Source: Lates calcarifer | Taxonomy: Eukaryota; Chordata; Actinopteri; Centropomidae | NCBI RefSeq assembly: GCF_001640805.2 | Contig: NC_066850.1 | Span: forward strand, 3,507,549-3,571,548 | Direction: 5' to 3' | Length of the DNA stretch: 64,000 nt | Shown here: piece by piece, positions 51,803-62,940 of the stretch | Position numbering within the stretch: position 1 is the stretch's first letter | Layout of the letters: the number at the start of each line of letters is the position of its first letter | Position numbers and translations under genes: made by a program | Notes under the pieces: model-generated | Databases searched by the model: none | What the model was told of the DNA's origin: nothing | Seen by the model: the letters and a program-made list of their open reading frames with translations, nothing else

Positions 51803-51816
51803 GTTGCCATGGTAAC
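51803..51816. promoter_or_regulatory. RFX X-box motif, near-palindromic
   Basis: GTTGCCATGGTAAC is an exact consensus X-box with a two-base spacer and is close to the strongest known form. It lies about 165 bases before the microsatellite cluster. Binding is inferred. Confidence 0.45.
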
Positions 51817-51981
51817 CCTCCCCCAAAAAGGATTTATTTCAGGAAGCAACCCATCGGCAACAACCTGTGACTCTCTCTCTCTCTGTCTGTCTCATTCCCT
51901 CTTTCCCCCCTCTTCCTCCTCTGTCTCCGTCATCATCCCACTCTTTTACTCTGTCTTTTCTTTCATGGACTTTTTACTCCC

Positions 51982-52356
51982 TGTGTGTGTGTGTGTGAGA
52001 GAGAGAGAGAAATATATATCTAGATATATATGTATATCAGTATCTATGTATAGTGTCCTTTCGTTATTTGCCTCGTCTTCCTCCATCTCTACATTTTATC
52101 CGTCTGTTCGTTTCCGCCTCATTTGCTGTCACAGTCTGTCCATATTCAGCCACTGGGTTAGTTCATTTGTAGCTACAACCAGAGGAAATGGTGCATCAGG
52201 CTCCTTCACTAGGCTGTTATCTGTACTCATGGTTGGAGCTGTGTATGTGTGTGTACGTGTGTGTGTGTGTGTTTGTGTATGAGTGCATATACAAGAGAGT
52301 GCATATCTATGAGGAGTCTGTGCAGGTGTGTATATTTACGTGCATTACAAAGTGCA

Positions 52357-52398
<42 letters not shown>

Positions 52399-52761
52399 GG
52401 CGCTCGCATGTGTAACCGTTCGTGCCAATTATTTCATTACCGGCTGACAGATTTCTCTTTCCACTATTACTGCTCCCCTAGCCACAGGCACCGGCAGAAA
52501 ACCCAGCAGTCACACACGCATACACAAACACACACACACACACATACACAAGCTTGCACACAGCAACCAGTTCAAGTCCATCAATTAAGGAGGCAATTTG
52601 CTCAAGTGGTTCCACCTGGGCCAAAAGGCAGGTGGGTGGCTATGCTCTGTTTACCTATCAGACACTATTAGGGCTGAGATGTCACTGGTTTTACTTCTGC
52701 CCTGCCTCCATAATGTCAGTTCTGCCTTTTTGTCTGCCTGCATGTCAGATGGGTTGTGTAT

Positions 52762-52799
<38 letters not shown>

Positions 52800-53480
52800 A
52801 GATTATGTCAAGTCTTCAGATGATAACTGGAATGTACTGTATCTGTCAATGTGTGGCAACCAAATGACAGATGACACCAGCGTTTCCTGGATGTGGAGTG
52901 TATGTGCACGTATGCATGTTACGTGTCGGGTTATCAAGCTGCTGACATGCAGGAGACATCGCAGATGCTTCTTCTGTTCACACACATCTCCATCTTTGAC
53001 AAGATTGCTTCAGCGATCCCTCGATGTGTGGGTTTTGTTATTTTGGTGTGCGCTTCCATGTGGACTGTGTGCATGTGTGTGGCCACTGCAGCAATATTTC
53101 ATCCTCTCCAGAGTCCCATAAGAACCTGCCGCACACTGTGTTATGTGTGTGTGTGTGTGTGTTATGTGAGTGAGCAAGTGACCCTTTGTGGCTCTGTATG
53201 CATATGTATACACGGCTGCCTCTGTGCCTGTGTGTGCACATCTACACTTGCTCGCAGCATTTATTCACTATCTTGAAGAGGAGTGTGTGTTCAGAATGTA
53301 TGATGAAACTTCACACACACACACACCACTCCACACACTCATACAGTCTGTTTGATAAATTAGACTTGGAGCTACAGGAATTTGCTTTGCAATGTACTAA
53401 AGCAAACACAAGATAGTGCATACAGTCTGTCAAGCTCCGGTGTATATTTGTAAGTGTGTATGAGTGTGTGTGTGTGTGTG
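51982..53480. repeat. Dense cluster of GT/CA microsatellites
   Basis: About 1.5 kb holds a compound (GT)n(GA)n(TA)n array (51982-52032), TG arrays at 52243-52271, 52359-52396, 52764-52797, 53144-53161 and 53465-53480, and CA arrays at 52511-52550 and 53313-53326. Open frames on both strands here are translations of these tracts and are not genes. Confidence 0.95.
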
Positions 53481-53528
53481 AATGCGTATGTCTACATTTG
53501 AATTTGTCAGTACACCTCTGCATGTTAA

Positions 53529-53645
53529 CTCGACGTCGCTCAGACACTTTGTGGCCGCGGCGTTATCTGCAGACAGGGCGAGGGCGGCGTGTTTACACGC
53601 CAACCTGCGCACACCGGTAAACACGCAGGAGGTAAAATCGCACTG
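53529..53645. promoter_or_regulatory. CpG-dense patch with inverted forkhead motifs
   Basis: CpGs are frequent here compared with the surrounding intron. GCGTGTTTAC at 53587-53596 is perfectly repeated in inverted orientation as GTAAACACGC at 53617-53626, with 20 bases between. Each arm contains the forkhead core TGTTTAC/GTAAACA. This may be a small enhancer, or the arms may form a hairpin. Confidence 0.4.
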
Positions 53646-56338
53646 ACAGGACCTCCACGTCAATGTTTCCTCTCCCCGCCATTTGATTTAAGCAAGGGCG
53701 TTCTGTTTCCTGCATCCCCATAAGCCCTATTTCCTTTCAACTCATTGGATGTGGTATTATCCTTGGGCTTATGTGCCGGTGCGCAAGGTATAATTTATTG
53801 TCTGTTCAGCAAGGCAAATGTGCAAGCCAGGCATATTTCATTTGCTGAATACATATCATTATAAAAATATGATTTTTTTCCACCCCTTATTTTGTGTTTC
53901 ACACTGTGTGGTGAAATGCTATCTAGGGTACGTCTGATTCATGCCTTTACTGTGAATTTTCTTGGTGATAATAACCTCTGAAATATGGAATACCAGGTGT
54001 GTGAGGAATAGGAGGATAACTCCATGTTATGAAAGGAGGAAAGATGTGTGCCAGACAGATCAATGTATACCAAATTGAAAAATGTGCATTACTTTTCAGA
54101 TGATGAAACACTAGGTTGGAGAAATCAGTGACCCACTTGCCCTTTTATATATAAAGTATATATACGCCTCTGTTTGAGCTGAAACAGACATCTGGCAAAC
54201 CTGGGTGCTTTAGCACCAATAGCAGTGAATACTCAGCATGACTTGTAAATTATTGTGTACACAGTGCATATCCTGTATGTATTACCTTTAAGTGAAGAAT
54301 GTGGCTTTAAAAAAATTCCCTAACAGCGGCACCGTAAAGAAACAACACACCACGGAAGAAAGCTTTCTGTATTCATGAGTTTGGTTTTAACAGTCCCTGC
54401 AGGTACAATAATGAAGTTGCTCTCCCCCATGTGGAATGGACCGTGATGATTATGATGAAGCAGAATCGCTGGCTGTTTTTTTTTTCCGTTTTTCTTTTTT
54501 CTTCCTCCCCTCCCTGCTGTTATATCGACAGAGCTGTAAACATAAGCATAAAACTATATGTAGCAACGATGTAACTGTAAAAAAAGGGCTATTAACAGTT
54601 GCAGAGGGAGGGACGGTAAGCCCAGTACTGCAAGACAGCAGAGAGATTCAGGCTATTGTACAACTGGAGCACATGCACAAACTATGCCATTGCATTTCAC
54701 AGAAGAAATGAAGACTTAAAAGTCAGCATTTTCAGTTTTTCTCTGTTTTATCCATCCATTAGTCATAGCCTCTGTGCTACAACATCCATCAATCAATTTG
54801 AGAGTTATAGCAGGTTCCAGCTCCGTGTTTTAAATTTCATGCATCAGATTTTGCAATAAAAATACTTCACAACTTCATCTCCAATGGGTAAACAAGAACA
54901 AAACAAGCAGTCATATGAATAATCTGATTCTGGCAACCTGTTGGATCATAGTTTGATACTGTAATGCTTGCCAGCTTCATCAATTATGTCACTGATGATC
55001 ACCATAAGTGCAGCAAACGTGTTGCGTGTTGTTGTCTCGCTTTGTCGCATGACTAACACCCATGTCAGCACCTTTCCCTCCGCACGCCATAATGGCATTA
55101 TGAGATAAATGAGTGGCACTGCCTGTTATGACCCATAATGTTATGGCTTGTCCTTTACAGTGAGCTAAACCCATTTTCTCCCACTGCGTTAGATCGAGAA
55201 TAGGAATTGGAAGCCCACAAGCAATCTATTCACGGGTGCAACAAGCTAAGGGGATGTGACTTGCCAATGTTTTTTAGTGATTTTCATTATGTGTCATTCT
55301 ATTCTAATTCATTTTCAATTGGACCATAAGAGCTGCCACCGTAAGCAGTACAAAAGGCAGGAACGAACGAAGGAGGATCTTGTTTGGCTGCAAGACATCC
55401 CTGAGAAAGAAAATAATGATCTTTATGAAATTGCTTTAGACACAATCTGACAGCCGAGACAAAGCAAGTGGCTGGCCTTGTTCAAATCGATAAAGCCTCC
55501 ATTAGTTTTCTAAAGAGTAACATGCAATTTGTTTCAGTGGAGCAGCATAGCATTGGTAATATTCTGCCCCTTTGACACAAAAAGCTAATGCACTATAGCC
55601 AACCTAATGTCAGATTAAACCTACATTTCTGTCAGATGGAAATGGAGAAATGCTTCCAATGCACTGGATCCATAAAGCATGACCAAGCCTGTTATCACAG
55701 ACACCACATTTGTGTCACAATGGCCTCCAGGGCCAAGCTGTTGTGAAAGAGAGGAGGAAAACCTTGTTTCCAGATCCATTCAAATGACTGTGATCTCATG
55801 CACGGGGAAGATCAAACTTCTTAAGTAGCTATTGATCAGCTAGATGAACAGAGAAGCAGTGATTGATCGAACAGGGGGGAATGACCTCATCTCTGCCTTT
55901 GACACAGTGGGAAAGCACAAATTGAAACCTGCAGAAGGGTAAGTACACTTCTCACCCATCATTTCCTCAGGAATGTGTGGATGTATCACATTCAAGCACC
56001 CTGGTGGTCACAGAATCAATAGTCTGTAGAGCTAGTTTATGAATAAGATGGACGGAAGGTCCAGCTCAGTTCCCTTAAATCAGCACTCTTCCAGCTTGTA
56101 TATTAAGCTTGGGTTGGATCATCTGAGGGGTGGGACTGTCTTCTCTTTGAGAGATGGTCGTGATGGACATGTTGCCAGTGTTGCAAGAATGGGCCCAGAG
56201 GAGTCCGCCCTTCCTTGGAGGAAAACGCTGATCTGAGAGGATCTCTCGCCCACCAGCTGACAAGCCGATAGACAAATGGCCCTGCTACTCTCTAACCTCT
56301 CAAACTATTGGCCCTCCTTCTTCTTGCCCTGTTCCCTA

Positions 56339-56361
56339 GTGTGTGTGTGTGTGTGTGTGTG
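56339..56361. repeat. (GT)11 microsatellite
   Basis: A perfect GT run followed by GCG. Confidence 0.95.
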
Positions 56362-59300
56362 CGTCTTCTGCCAAAGACTCCTCTCTTCCTTCATTCAGTC
56401 TTGTACTGTATACATGTGTGTACAAGCACTCACATGACTAATTCATACGGCACATGGCGGTGACCAGAACACATTCCCTGGCTACTGTTTGAGTTTTTAA
56501 TTAAAGATACAGCTGCGGTTATTAAAATCACTCAATCCTTTATGCATTTTCCCACATCTTACATCCAGCAGGAGCACAATCTAGCAATCTGCGCCAGCTT
56601 GCTGATCTGTGCCACAATTTACTGCACATTTTATCACCGGCATCTGTATTACATTAATGCGCCAGAGGATGTGAGATGTAGCGTTGCATGTCCTTGCTGA
56701 TTCAAGGTTTCACAGAGTAGCTCAATTTTAGGTCTTCAAGCTCAGATTGGTGGGGCCTCAGGGAGTTTTAGACGGGACTTCATGGGTGGAAGGGCAGGAA
56801 TGAAGTGTGTTAGGGTTGATGTCTCTGTGACATCACTATTTCCAAAGGCCAATGAGTCGCTCCAGTAAAAAACTGGAACCTAGAGAGGATCCTCACAGCC
56901 AGCTTTTCATTAGAGTCTAACTCCGACCACTGCCTTTTTTTATTGTCCCACAGCACTGCCAAAACGCAATCAATAGGACTTTAGGAAAACTGGGTGCAAT
57001 AGTGCACACTTTTTACTGTCCCGCAATCGATAGGAACTGTGAAAAACAGTGGCATGAGTAAATATTGAAGATTCACGCACACACATACACACACAGATGA
57101 AAACTGCCCCTGGACACAGGACACAAGGGGGTCGTTTGGTGTAGGCTTAGATTACCTTGAAAAAACCACCACAGGTTCCTCCTGCAACTGTGATTGATTC
57201 ATCGAAGTGAATTAATTAACAAACCCTTTAACTAATGAATCAATTAAGCAATTGATTAATGCACATTACCCCCCTGGGTTATAGCTGATACTGACCATTA
57301 AAGATACACTGGGCTCGATTTAAACGGGTGCACAGCAGATTACATGCAGGGGGAACGCTCGGCTTACCTACAGCATGTGTATCGTCGCTGTGAGGGATTT
57401 GACGCCGCTGAGGATTTGCCAAGTAAAACACGGTGATTGTGGCATTGCTTCTGTATGCTAAAGGAGTATTACTGCAGCATTAAGTACACGCATATTATCT
57501 TTATGTCACTTGAGCCTAAAGCTGTGCTTCAGGGCTGAGTTCCCTAAAATCCCTCCTTTCTGCAGATTAATAATAGATGCTTAAAGAGGAAGAAATACTT
57601 AATGACTACACCTCCGCTGCTGTATCTCTCAGTCATATTCGAGTCAGAGCTCACGCTGCACTTCACGCTGGCCTTAGTTGTAATTAAGCTATCTACATCT
57701 TTTAGATGAAGGTGATCGTTGGCAAACAACTAGGCCTTTTAACGACTGCGCCTGAAGTGCATTCTGCTTCTTTAGCATAAACCGAATTAATATTCAGATG
57801 GAAAAATGCAACACAGCATACACAGATGGCACAAAGAAAATGAAATAGCTGGATGGAAATCTCTGCAATAAGAAAAGAATAAAGAGGAAAACCATAAAAA
57901 CAACAGTTGTGCAGCAGTCCTTAAATATCTTACATAAGCATCCACTTTTTGACAACTCTGGTGCATAAAGGCAACTATCCTACAGAATCTGCACTTGTAG
58001 AACTGGTCCCATTCCTATGTGAATGCCATGCATCTACTGGTCACTATCAGACAATGGGCTGACATCTTGAAGGCTGCGATCGAGGGCATGCCGCTTTCCA
58101 GACGTTGCAGAGTGCAGTGGCCTTTTTCCTGCAGTGGCCTGAGCTTAGCGTTGAGGGCTTTGTAAAGGTGACCTGATTAGGCATTGTTCCACAAGGACCT
58201 CTTAAAGTGAAAGTGCACCTGATGACCTCTCCCCGTGAATGTCTCCCTGTGCATGCCGCATCGCTGGTCATAAACAAGCTGCTCTGTGAAAGTACATGAC
58301 TACAGAATTGTAATTCCTTCCTTCCTTCCACCTGTTTGTCATAAGGGAAAACAAGAAACAGTCAAACACAAGAGCATGCACATGGTTTGCCTCTCTTCCT
58401 AAACTCATATCTTCAGACGTGTTGGGGACCTCCCTTCCTCCACTGAAAACATACGTGCATGACACCAAGCGTTTGCCACTGCTTGACCCAAATCTGCCTG
58501 AGGCTGCTCTGAGCAGAGCAGCCACGCCACAGACTGCCACTCTAATCCATAGCTTCTCTGTTTTTTAAAGAGGATCTCTACGACTGTGTGTCTGTCTGTG
58601 GTAAATGAAAACCGATTTTGGTCGCCTCGTGTCAGGAGCGGTGTATGAATACACACATCTCTGTCACTTTGAGCCCATTACGAATCACCCTGTGGTTTTT
58701 ACCTGAGGATCAATAAGTGCAGTCGTCAAGCGGACTGGTGGTAGAGGACGCAGAGAGGCCACTGGAGCAGCGCGGACCCAAGGTTTTATGAAGGAATAAA
58801 AAGAAAATATGCTACAGTTCTCCTATGTAACTCAATGTCACAGAGACATTTTAGGCGATGTGCCTCTCTTTGAAATAGGAAATACGAATGGTGTCTACTA
58901 ATGAAATGGGCACAGTTAAAATTTTGCTCAGCAGTTGTAGCAGGGATTCACAGGGGACTCTCTTCGTAACACCAAGTCTTTTCAGGTCTGTTTTCTCACA
59001 CACATGAAACATCAAGTGCCCCAAAGCACTAAAAGTGATACTGTAAACCAAAGTGTTTGGTAATAGCCAAGGCCATTCTATGTTAGAGGAGGATTTCTAC
59101 TTTCAGCATGGAGTCATGTCCATCAAGAAGCAGATACAGATCAATCATTCAAGATTATTCAATTTATCTCCTCTGCAGCTGTGGGCCTTCAGGTTCCCTC
59201 ATGATTTACATCACTTATGAAGATCATTTTCTACAAAAAATCCTCTTCACTGACAGGGAATGGTTCTAATATGACAACACTGTAACAATAAATCTCTAGA

Positions 59301-59841
59301 ATCTTCCCTTTTGCTAATTTTCACTTAACTCCACAGCTTTACTGCTGTATTAAGAAAGAACTGTAGGCCACTGAGGTTTTCAAGAAGCTGTTCCTCATAA
59401 CTTTAATTCTAACCCACAGGGTGCCGCAATTTCATGCTACAAATTATTTTCTAGCAGTACTGTTATCTCTTCACTATTTTCTACCTAGATTGCCCTGGGT
59501 CCACCAGTGGATTCCCTCCCGCACCAAAAACTATTCCAAGAACCTGTCAGACTCTCTCTATTGCCATGTGACAAATATCTCGGCCAATGAAGAGCAAAAT
59601 GGGATTTGCTCCATTGCCTGAATTATTGAAGTGGACAGTTTGAGAAATTTATGGCGCAAAAATTCATCCACATTCCCTATGCATAATGTTTTAATATATT
59701 CCCAACTACCACCCCCTCCTCTCCGCATCCTCATTTCTCAGCACACGAGATCCCGTGTCACATTATGGTTGGGGAGCTGACACAACGAGGTGTGCGACTC
59801 CCAGGAATGCACTCGCAGACACGTTTGGTTACCTAACAGCA

Positions 59842-59855
59842 CCAGCAGGGGGGAA
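59842..59855 (+). promoter_or_regulatory. CTCF-like motif
   Basis: CCAGCAGGGGGGAA matches 12 of 14 positions of the CTCF core CCASYAGRKGGCRS, with mismatches at the C and the final S. Motif match only. Confidence 0.25.
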
Positions 59856-60312
59856 CGACGAAAATCCGAATCCTGGATCTCTAGCTAGTTAGCACTCCCA
59901 CCCTTATCAATGTGATAGCAACTCAGGGTGCATGCTGTCGACAGGCTACTTTCAGATTACATACCATCTCCATACACACAACCACATGAATGCATAGACA
60001 GAGAGCTGAGCTCTAAATACATCTCGTCTTTCCTCTTCCTTTTGTTCTAACTCATTGGTTGGTTTGCACAGCCCTGATTTTCTTATGAAGGAACAGTGAG
60101 AGAAGATTAAAAGGGGTCTATTCTCTTTTGGGCCCTTGTGCGTGCCTTTCATTTTTCTCACCCCCCCCCCAAAAGACAGTCACTAATGCAGTCCTTTGAA
60201 TTCATTTTATCAGTTCGTGTTATTAGCCCCTACAGCTGTCTTTGACCTTGGCCATCCTCGTAGCCTAAAGTGAGCATATTCTCAACCCTCCTTTGTGAGC
60301 CTCCCTCCCTCC

Positions 60313-60314
<2 letters not shown>

Positions 60315-60342
<28 letters not shown>
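60315..60342. repeat. (CT)14 microsatellite
   Basis: A perfect CT run ending in CCCCAG. On the plus strand it mimics a polypyrimidine tract with a splice acceptor, but no plus-strand exon is evident. Confidence 0.95.
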
Positions 60343-60345
<3 letters not shown>

Positions 60346-60835
60346 CAGTAGATTTCAACAGGGACCTTAAAAACCGTAATGAACTTAAACTGCATCATCA
60401 CCCAGCGATCCGAGCCCCCCACCACCCCCACCACCTCTGGCCACAGAAGTTGAAAATCCACTTGGTGTCAAGTTTGAAAGCAGTCGAAAATGCAGGCTTA
60501 GGGGAAAAATACCTTGGTGTAAAAGCACAACATGATACAGAGAAACAACGCGGCGGTGAAGGTCAAAAATATTGCCTTGCCAGTCAACAAGCCCGACAGT
60601 GCTGACGGCCTGAATCTAATGAGAGCCCCCTCGCATTAACACAGCCATGAGCAGCATTTTTTGCGTACTGTTAGGTGGCCACACAATCCTCTTTTTGACC
60701 TCTGTGGGGAGGAAAAAACAGAAAGGCAAGCACGCCACAGTAAATTAAAAATCCAAAAGGAAGGCTTTGGGACATGTGCCAGTGCAAAATCCTAAACTCC
60801 CCCTTTGTCTCCCCATTTTGGCTGACAGACAAGTT

Positions 60836-60852
60836 TCTCTCTCTCTCTCTCT
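60836..60852. repeat. (CT)n microsatellite
   Basis: A short pure CT run within intron 1. Confidence 0.9.
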
Positions 60853-61406
60853 TTCAATATGTCTGGACGTTCTCCTAACCCCACAGTTGTCAGGGACTGA
60901 CCGCGGTAAGGAGTGTTTGCCACTGCTTGACCTGAATATTTGCCCCAGGGCCGGAGGCGGAGAAGGGGATGGCAGGCCATTCCAAGCCACGCATCTATGG
61001 GGGAAAAAAAAAAAAAAAACAGCACAAAGGAAAACCCATAACCATTCCTAAGTGCCAAACAGACTCTGCCTCCTGCCCCGGGGTGTACATGCATAAAGGG
61101 AATATTAAGTGCTGTTTTTTGTGCCAGGTTCATGCAGTACAATGATTCCCTGGGTTACACCATTTGACTTTCATAAGGAGTTTGAGCAGTAAGTGTACTC
61201 AACCTCTGCATGAAGACCTCCCCCGTGGACAGGTATGATTTGTATTTATTATGTTCCATTGTGGGTGGAATTAACGACGGAGGGGGGGGATCTGCCTCAG
61301 TGAGACATCAGTTAGATTCTGATGGATCTGGTTTCTGGTGATTGCCAGACTCATTAAACCACACGTCACTCATTCATCTGAATGTCAGCAAATGAAACTC
61401 AATTAA

Positions 61407-61428
61407 CCCCCCCCCCCAAAAAAAAAAA
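61407..61428. repeat. C11-A11 homopolymer junction
   Basis: Eleven C followed directly by eleven A. On the minus strand this reads T11-G11, like the T6-G9 junction at 5823-5837. Confidence 0.95.
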
Positions 61429-61675
61429 TATGAATCCACTCTCTACAATGCAGCCACATCCCACAGGCTGTTCCCATCCCCATACAGCATGGCGATCATG
61501 ACAGACACAATGTGGACAGTGTATTAGAGCAGTGAGCCTCGCTGGGAGGTGTGTGAGTGATGATCGGGATTGAAATTTATCCCGGCTTCAACATGAAAGG
61601 GGCAGAAAACACAATAGAAGGTGAATGGAACGACATTAGAACCGCTTGACCTCAATGTTACCCTAAAGCTAGACT

Positions 61676-61692
61676 CTAGTGCCATCTATTGA
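61676..61692 (-). promoter_or_regulatory. CTCF-like motif near TAFA5 exon 1
   Basis: On the minus strand TCAATAGATGGCACTAG matches 12 of 14 positions of the CTCF core CCASYAGRKGGCRS. It lies about 430 bases inside intron 1, close to the promoter. Motif match only. Confidence 0.35.
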
Positions 61693-62124
61693 AAACGTTT
61701 ACAGCAAATCAGTATTCTATACAAGCAGAGAGCTGATTATTTTTATGCTACTTTTTTCCCCCTCATGCACAGCTTGAATTTTTATCTTCGATTATGCAGA
61801 ATTGATCAATCGATTACCCTCCGCCCACATGACCTGTTGGTGAGGAAAATGCAGGTTAGGCGAAGCAAAGCAGAGCAAGACAATCTGTGCTTCATGCAAA
61901 TGAGCCTGCTTCAGCGTGGATTTTTATTCAAGTGCTACCAAAAGGTGGAGAAAGTCGCTGTCCCCCCCCACACCCTCCAGAAATTGCGCCGAAGCGACGC
62001 ACACACACTCCGCATTGGGATTATGGCAGCGGAAAACTTCGTTAAACTAAAGGGAATGTGCTGGCGCATTAAACCAGTGCACAGAAAAGTGAGCGGTTGG
62101 ATCGGCGGAGTTTTGAGTGATTAC

Positions 62125-62215
62125 CTTCTTTGAGCAGGCGGGAGTGAATGAGGAGAATGAGAAAGCAGCAAATCGCCGCTCCGGTCAGTGCCCACGCAAC
62201 TCTGAGCAGCTGCAT
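62125..62215 (-). CDS. tafa5: TAFA5 coding exon 1 (start codon, signal/anchor segment)
   Basis: This exon encodes the N-terminus of TAFA5, a chemokine-like protein expressed mainly in brain that is secreted or held at membranes. It gives 30 complete codons plus one base. The peptide begins MQLLRVAWALTGAAICC and ends in HSRLLKE; a hydrophobic stretch at about residues 7-23 fits a signal peptide or signal anchor. As I recall it, the mammalian 125-residue isoform starts MQLLKALWALAGAA and reaches LKEG at the same place, so length and sequence agree. The ATG at 62215 has an A at -3. The frame stays open upstream with no in-frame ATG seen nearby, which supports this start. The exon ends in G followed by gtaatc, a valid donor in phase 1, which matches the acceptor phase of the exon at 27172-27321. 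It lies in a CpG-rich region, as expected for a first exon. I did not find a counterpart of the mammalian alternative first exon. Confidence 0.93.
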
Positions 62216-62284
62216 CCTGGCGTAGGAGGGTTCGTGGCGGACCGAGACAAGCCGTGCAGCGGGAGAGAGAGACTCCACCTCAGC

Positions 62285-62314
62285 TCACAGACACGCACTG
62301 GTGTAATTCAACAT
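62285..62314 (-). other. Possible upstream ORF 2 in TAFA5 leader
   Basis: An ATG at 62314 opens a 9-codon frame (MLNYTSACL) that stops at 62285, about 70 bases before the TAFA5 ATG. If it lies in the mRNA it could lower translation from the main start. Confidence 0.3.
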
Positions 62315-62470
62315 CCCCGCCACCTTTCCTGCAAAATCCTCACTTGATAGTCCGGGTTTGGGCGTGATAAAGAGGGCTGGGAATCCGTAAAACAACCAAA
62401 AATATGTGTAGACGCGCGCTCGCTTTCGCCGCCCGGTGCGTCAGAGTGGCTCCAAACACACGGGGGGCGA

Positions 62471-62503
62471 TTAACCCCCAATCACAGTCTGAGGGGCTGA
62501 CAT
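62471..62503 (-). other. Possible upstream ORF 1 in TAFA5 leader
   Basis: An ATG at 62503 opens a 10-codon frame that stops at 62471. It matters only if transcription starts further upstream, which the sequence does not show. Confidence 0.25.
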
Positions 62504-62786
62504 CTTTCCGCTCCCTCTTGCTTTCTTTTCTTTTCTTCTCCCTCTTCTTCTTCAAGAGTCTCTCGTCGGCTTAACCGTTAGAGTCTCGCTCGCGACAGGT
62601 CCGGCGGAGCGGGCTGCGCCCCTTATTCAGTGCGGCTCCGTCTTCGAGTGCGCACGGCGCGGTCCACACGGCGATGCGGCGCGCAGATGATGATCACAGC
62701 TCCCCGCTGCATGTTACGCACATGTCTCTCCCATAGCTGGAGAGGCAGAGGCAAACACTGCCGACCAAGTCGCCTCGCAGCTCTCG

Positions 62787-62940
62787 TTTTCCCTCCCTCT
62801 CTCTCTCACTCTCTCTCTCTCTTCCAGTTCTCCACTATATTGCTCCGTCGCTCCGTCACTTTCCCCCCTCTCACTCTCTCTCTCCCTCTGTCTCTGTTTT
62901 CTCTCTCTCTCCTTCCTCCTCGCTCTCTCTCGCTTTCCCC
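62787..62940. repeat. CT-rich (polypyrimidine) tract upstream of TAFA5
   Basis: An impure run of CT, CTCC and CTTT units about 150 bases long, which on the minus strand is a GA-rich tract. It directly borders the CpG-rich promoter region. Such GA tracts are common near vertebrate promoters. It also produces misleading open frames on both strands. Confidence 0.85.

Larger units (their letters stand above)
27322..62124 (-). other. tafa5: TAFA5 intron 1 (34.8 kb)
   Basis: This is the stretch between the two TAFA5 coding exons, with a GT donor at the 62124 side and an AG acceptor at 27322-27323. I see no further coding exon in it. Open frames here are short or low-complexity translations of CA, GT, CT or GA tracts. 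Its recognisable content is decayed interspersed repeats (about 30895-31245, 35440-35722, 36541-36640, 51265-51340), many microsatellites concentrated at 49580-53480, G-quadruplex motifs, two RFX X-box matches, and a CpG patch at 53529-53645. The remaining stretches are AT-rich sequence in which I recognise nothing. Long first introns are typical of TAFA genes, and regulatory elements are plausible but not shown by sequence alone. Confidence 0.9.
62150..62740 (-). promoter_or_regulatory. tafa5: CpG-rich TAFA5 promoter / 5'UTR region
   Basis: CpG dinucleotides are much denser here than in the flanking sequence, for example around 62411-62450 and 62575-62690. The patch covers and lies just upstream of the TAFA5 start codon on the minus strand, as expected of a CpG-island promoter with its 5'UTR. 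I see no convincing TATA box on the minus strand, so a dispersed TATA-less start is likely. The exact transcription start cannot be read from the sequence. A CT-rich tract (GA-rich on the transcribed strand) begins immediately upstream at 62787. Confidence 0.65.

Noticed and set aside
52249..53276. Open frames of 120-140 codons, plus strand
   Set aside because: They are translations of GT arrays (Cys-Val runs) and nearby sequence.
62216..62278. Extension of the TAFA5 frame upstream of the chosen ATG
   Set aside because: The frame is open but begins with GTG, and the ATG at 62215 matches the family N-terminus in length and sequence.
62340..62555. 71-codon Lys/Arg-rich minus-strand frame in the TAFA5 leader
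   Set aside because: It would begin with TTG, and its basic start is the translated CT-rich tract.
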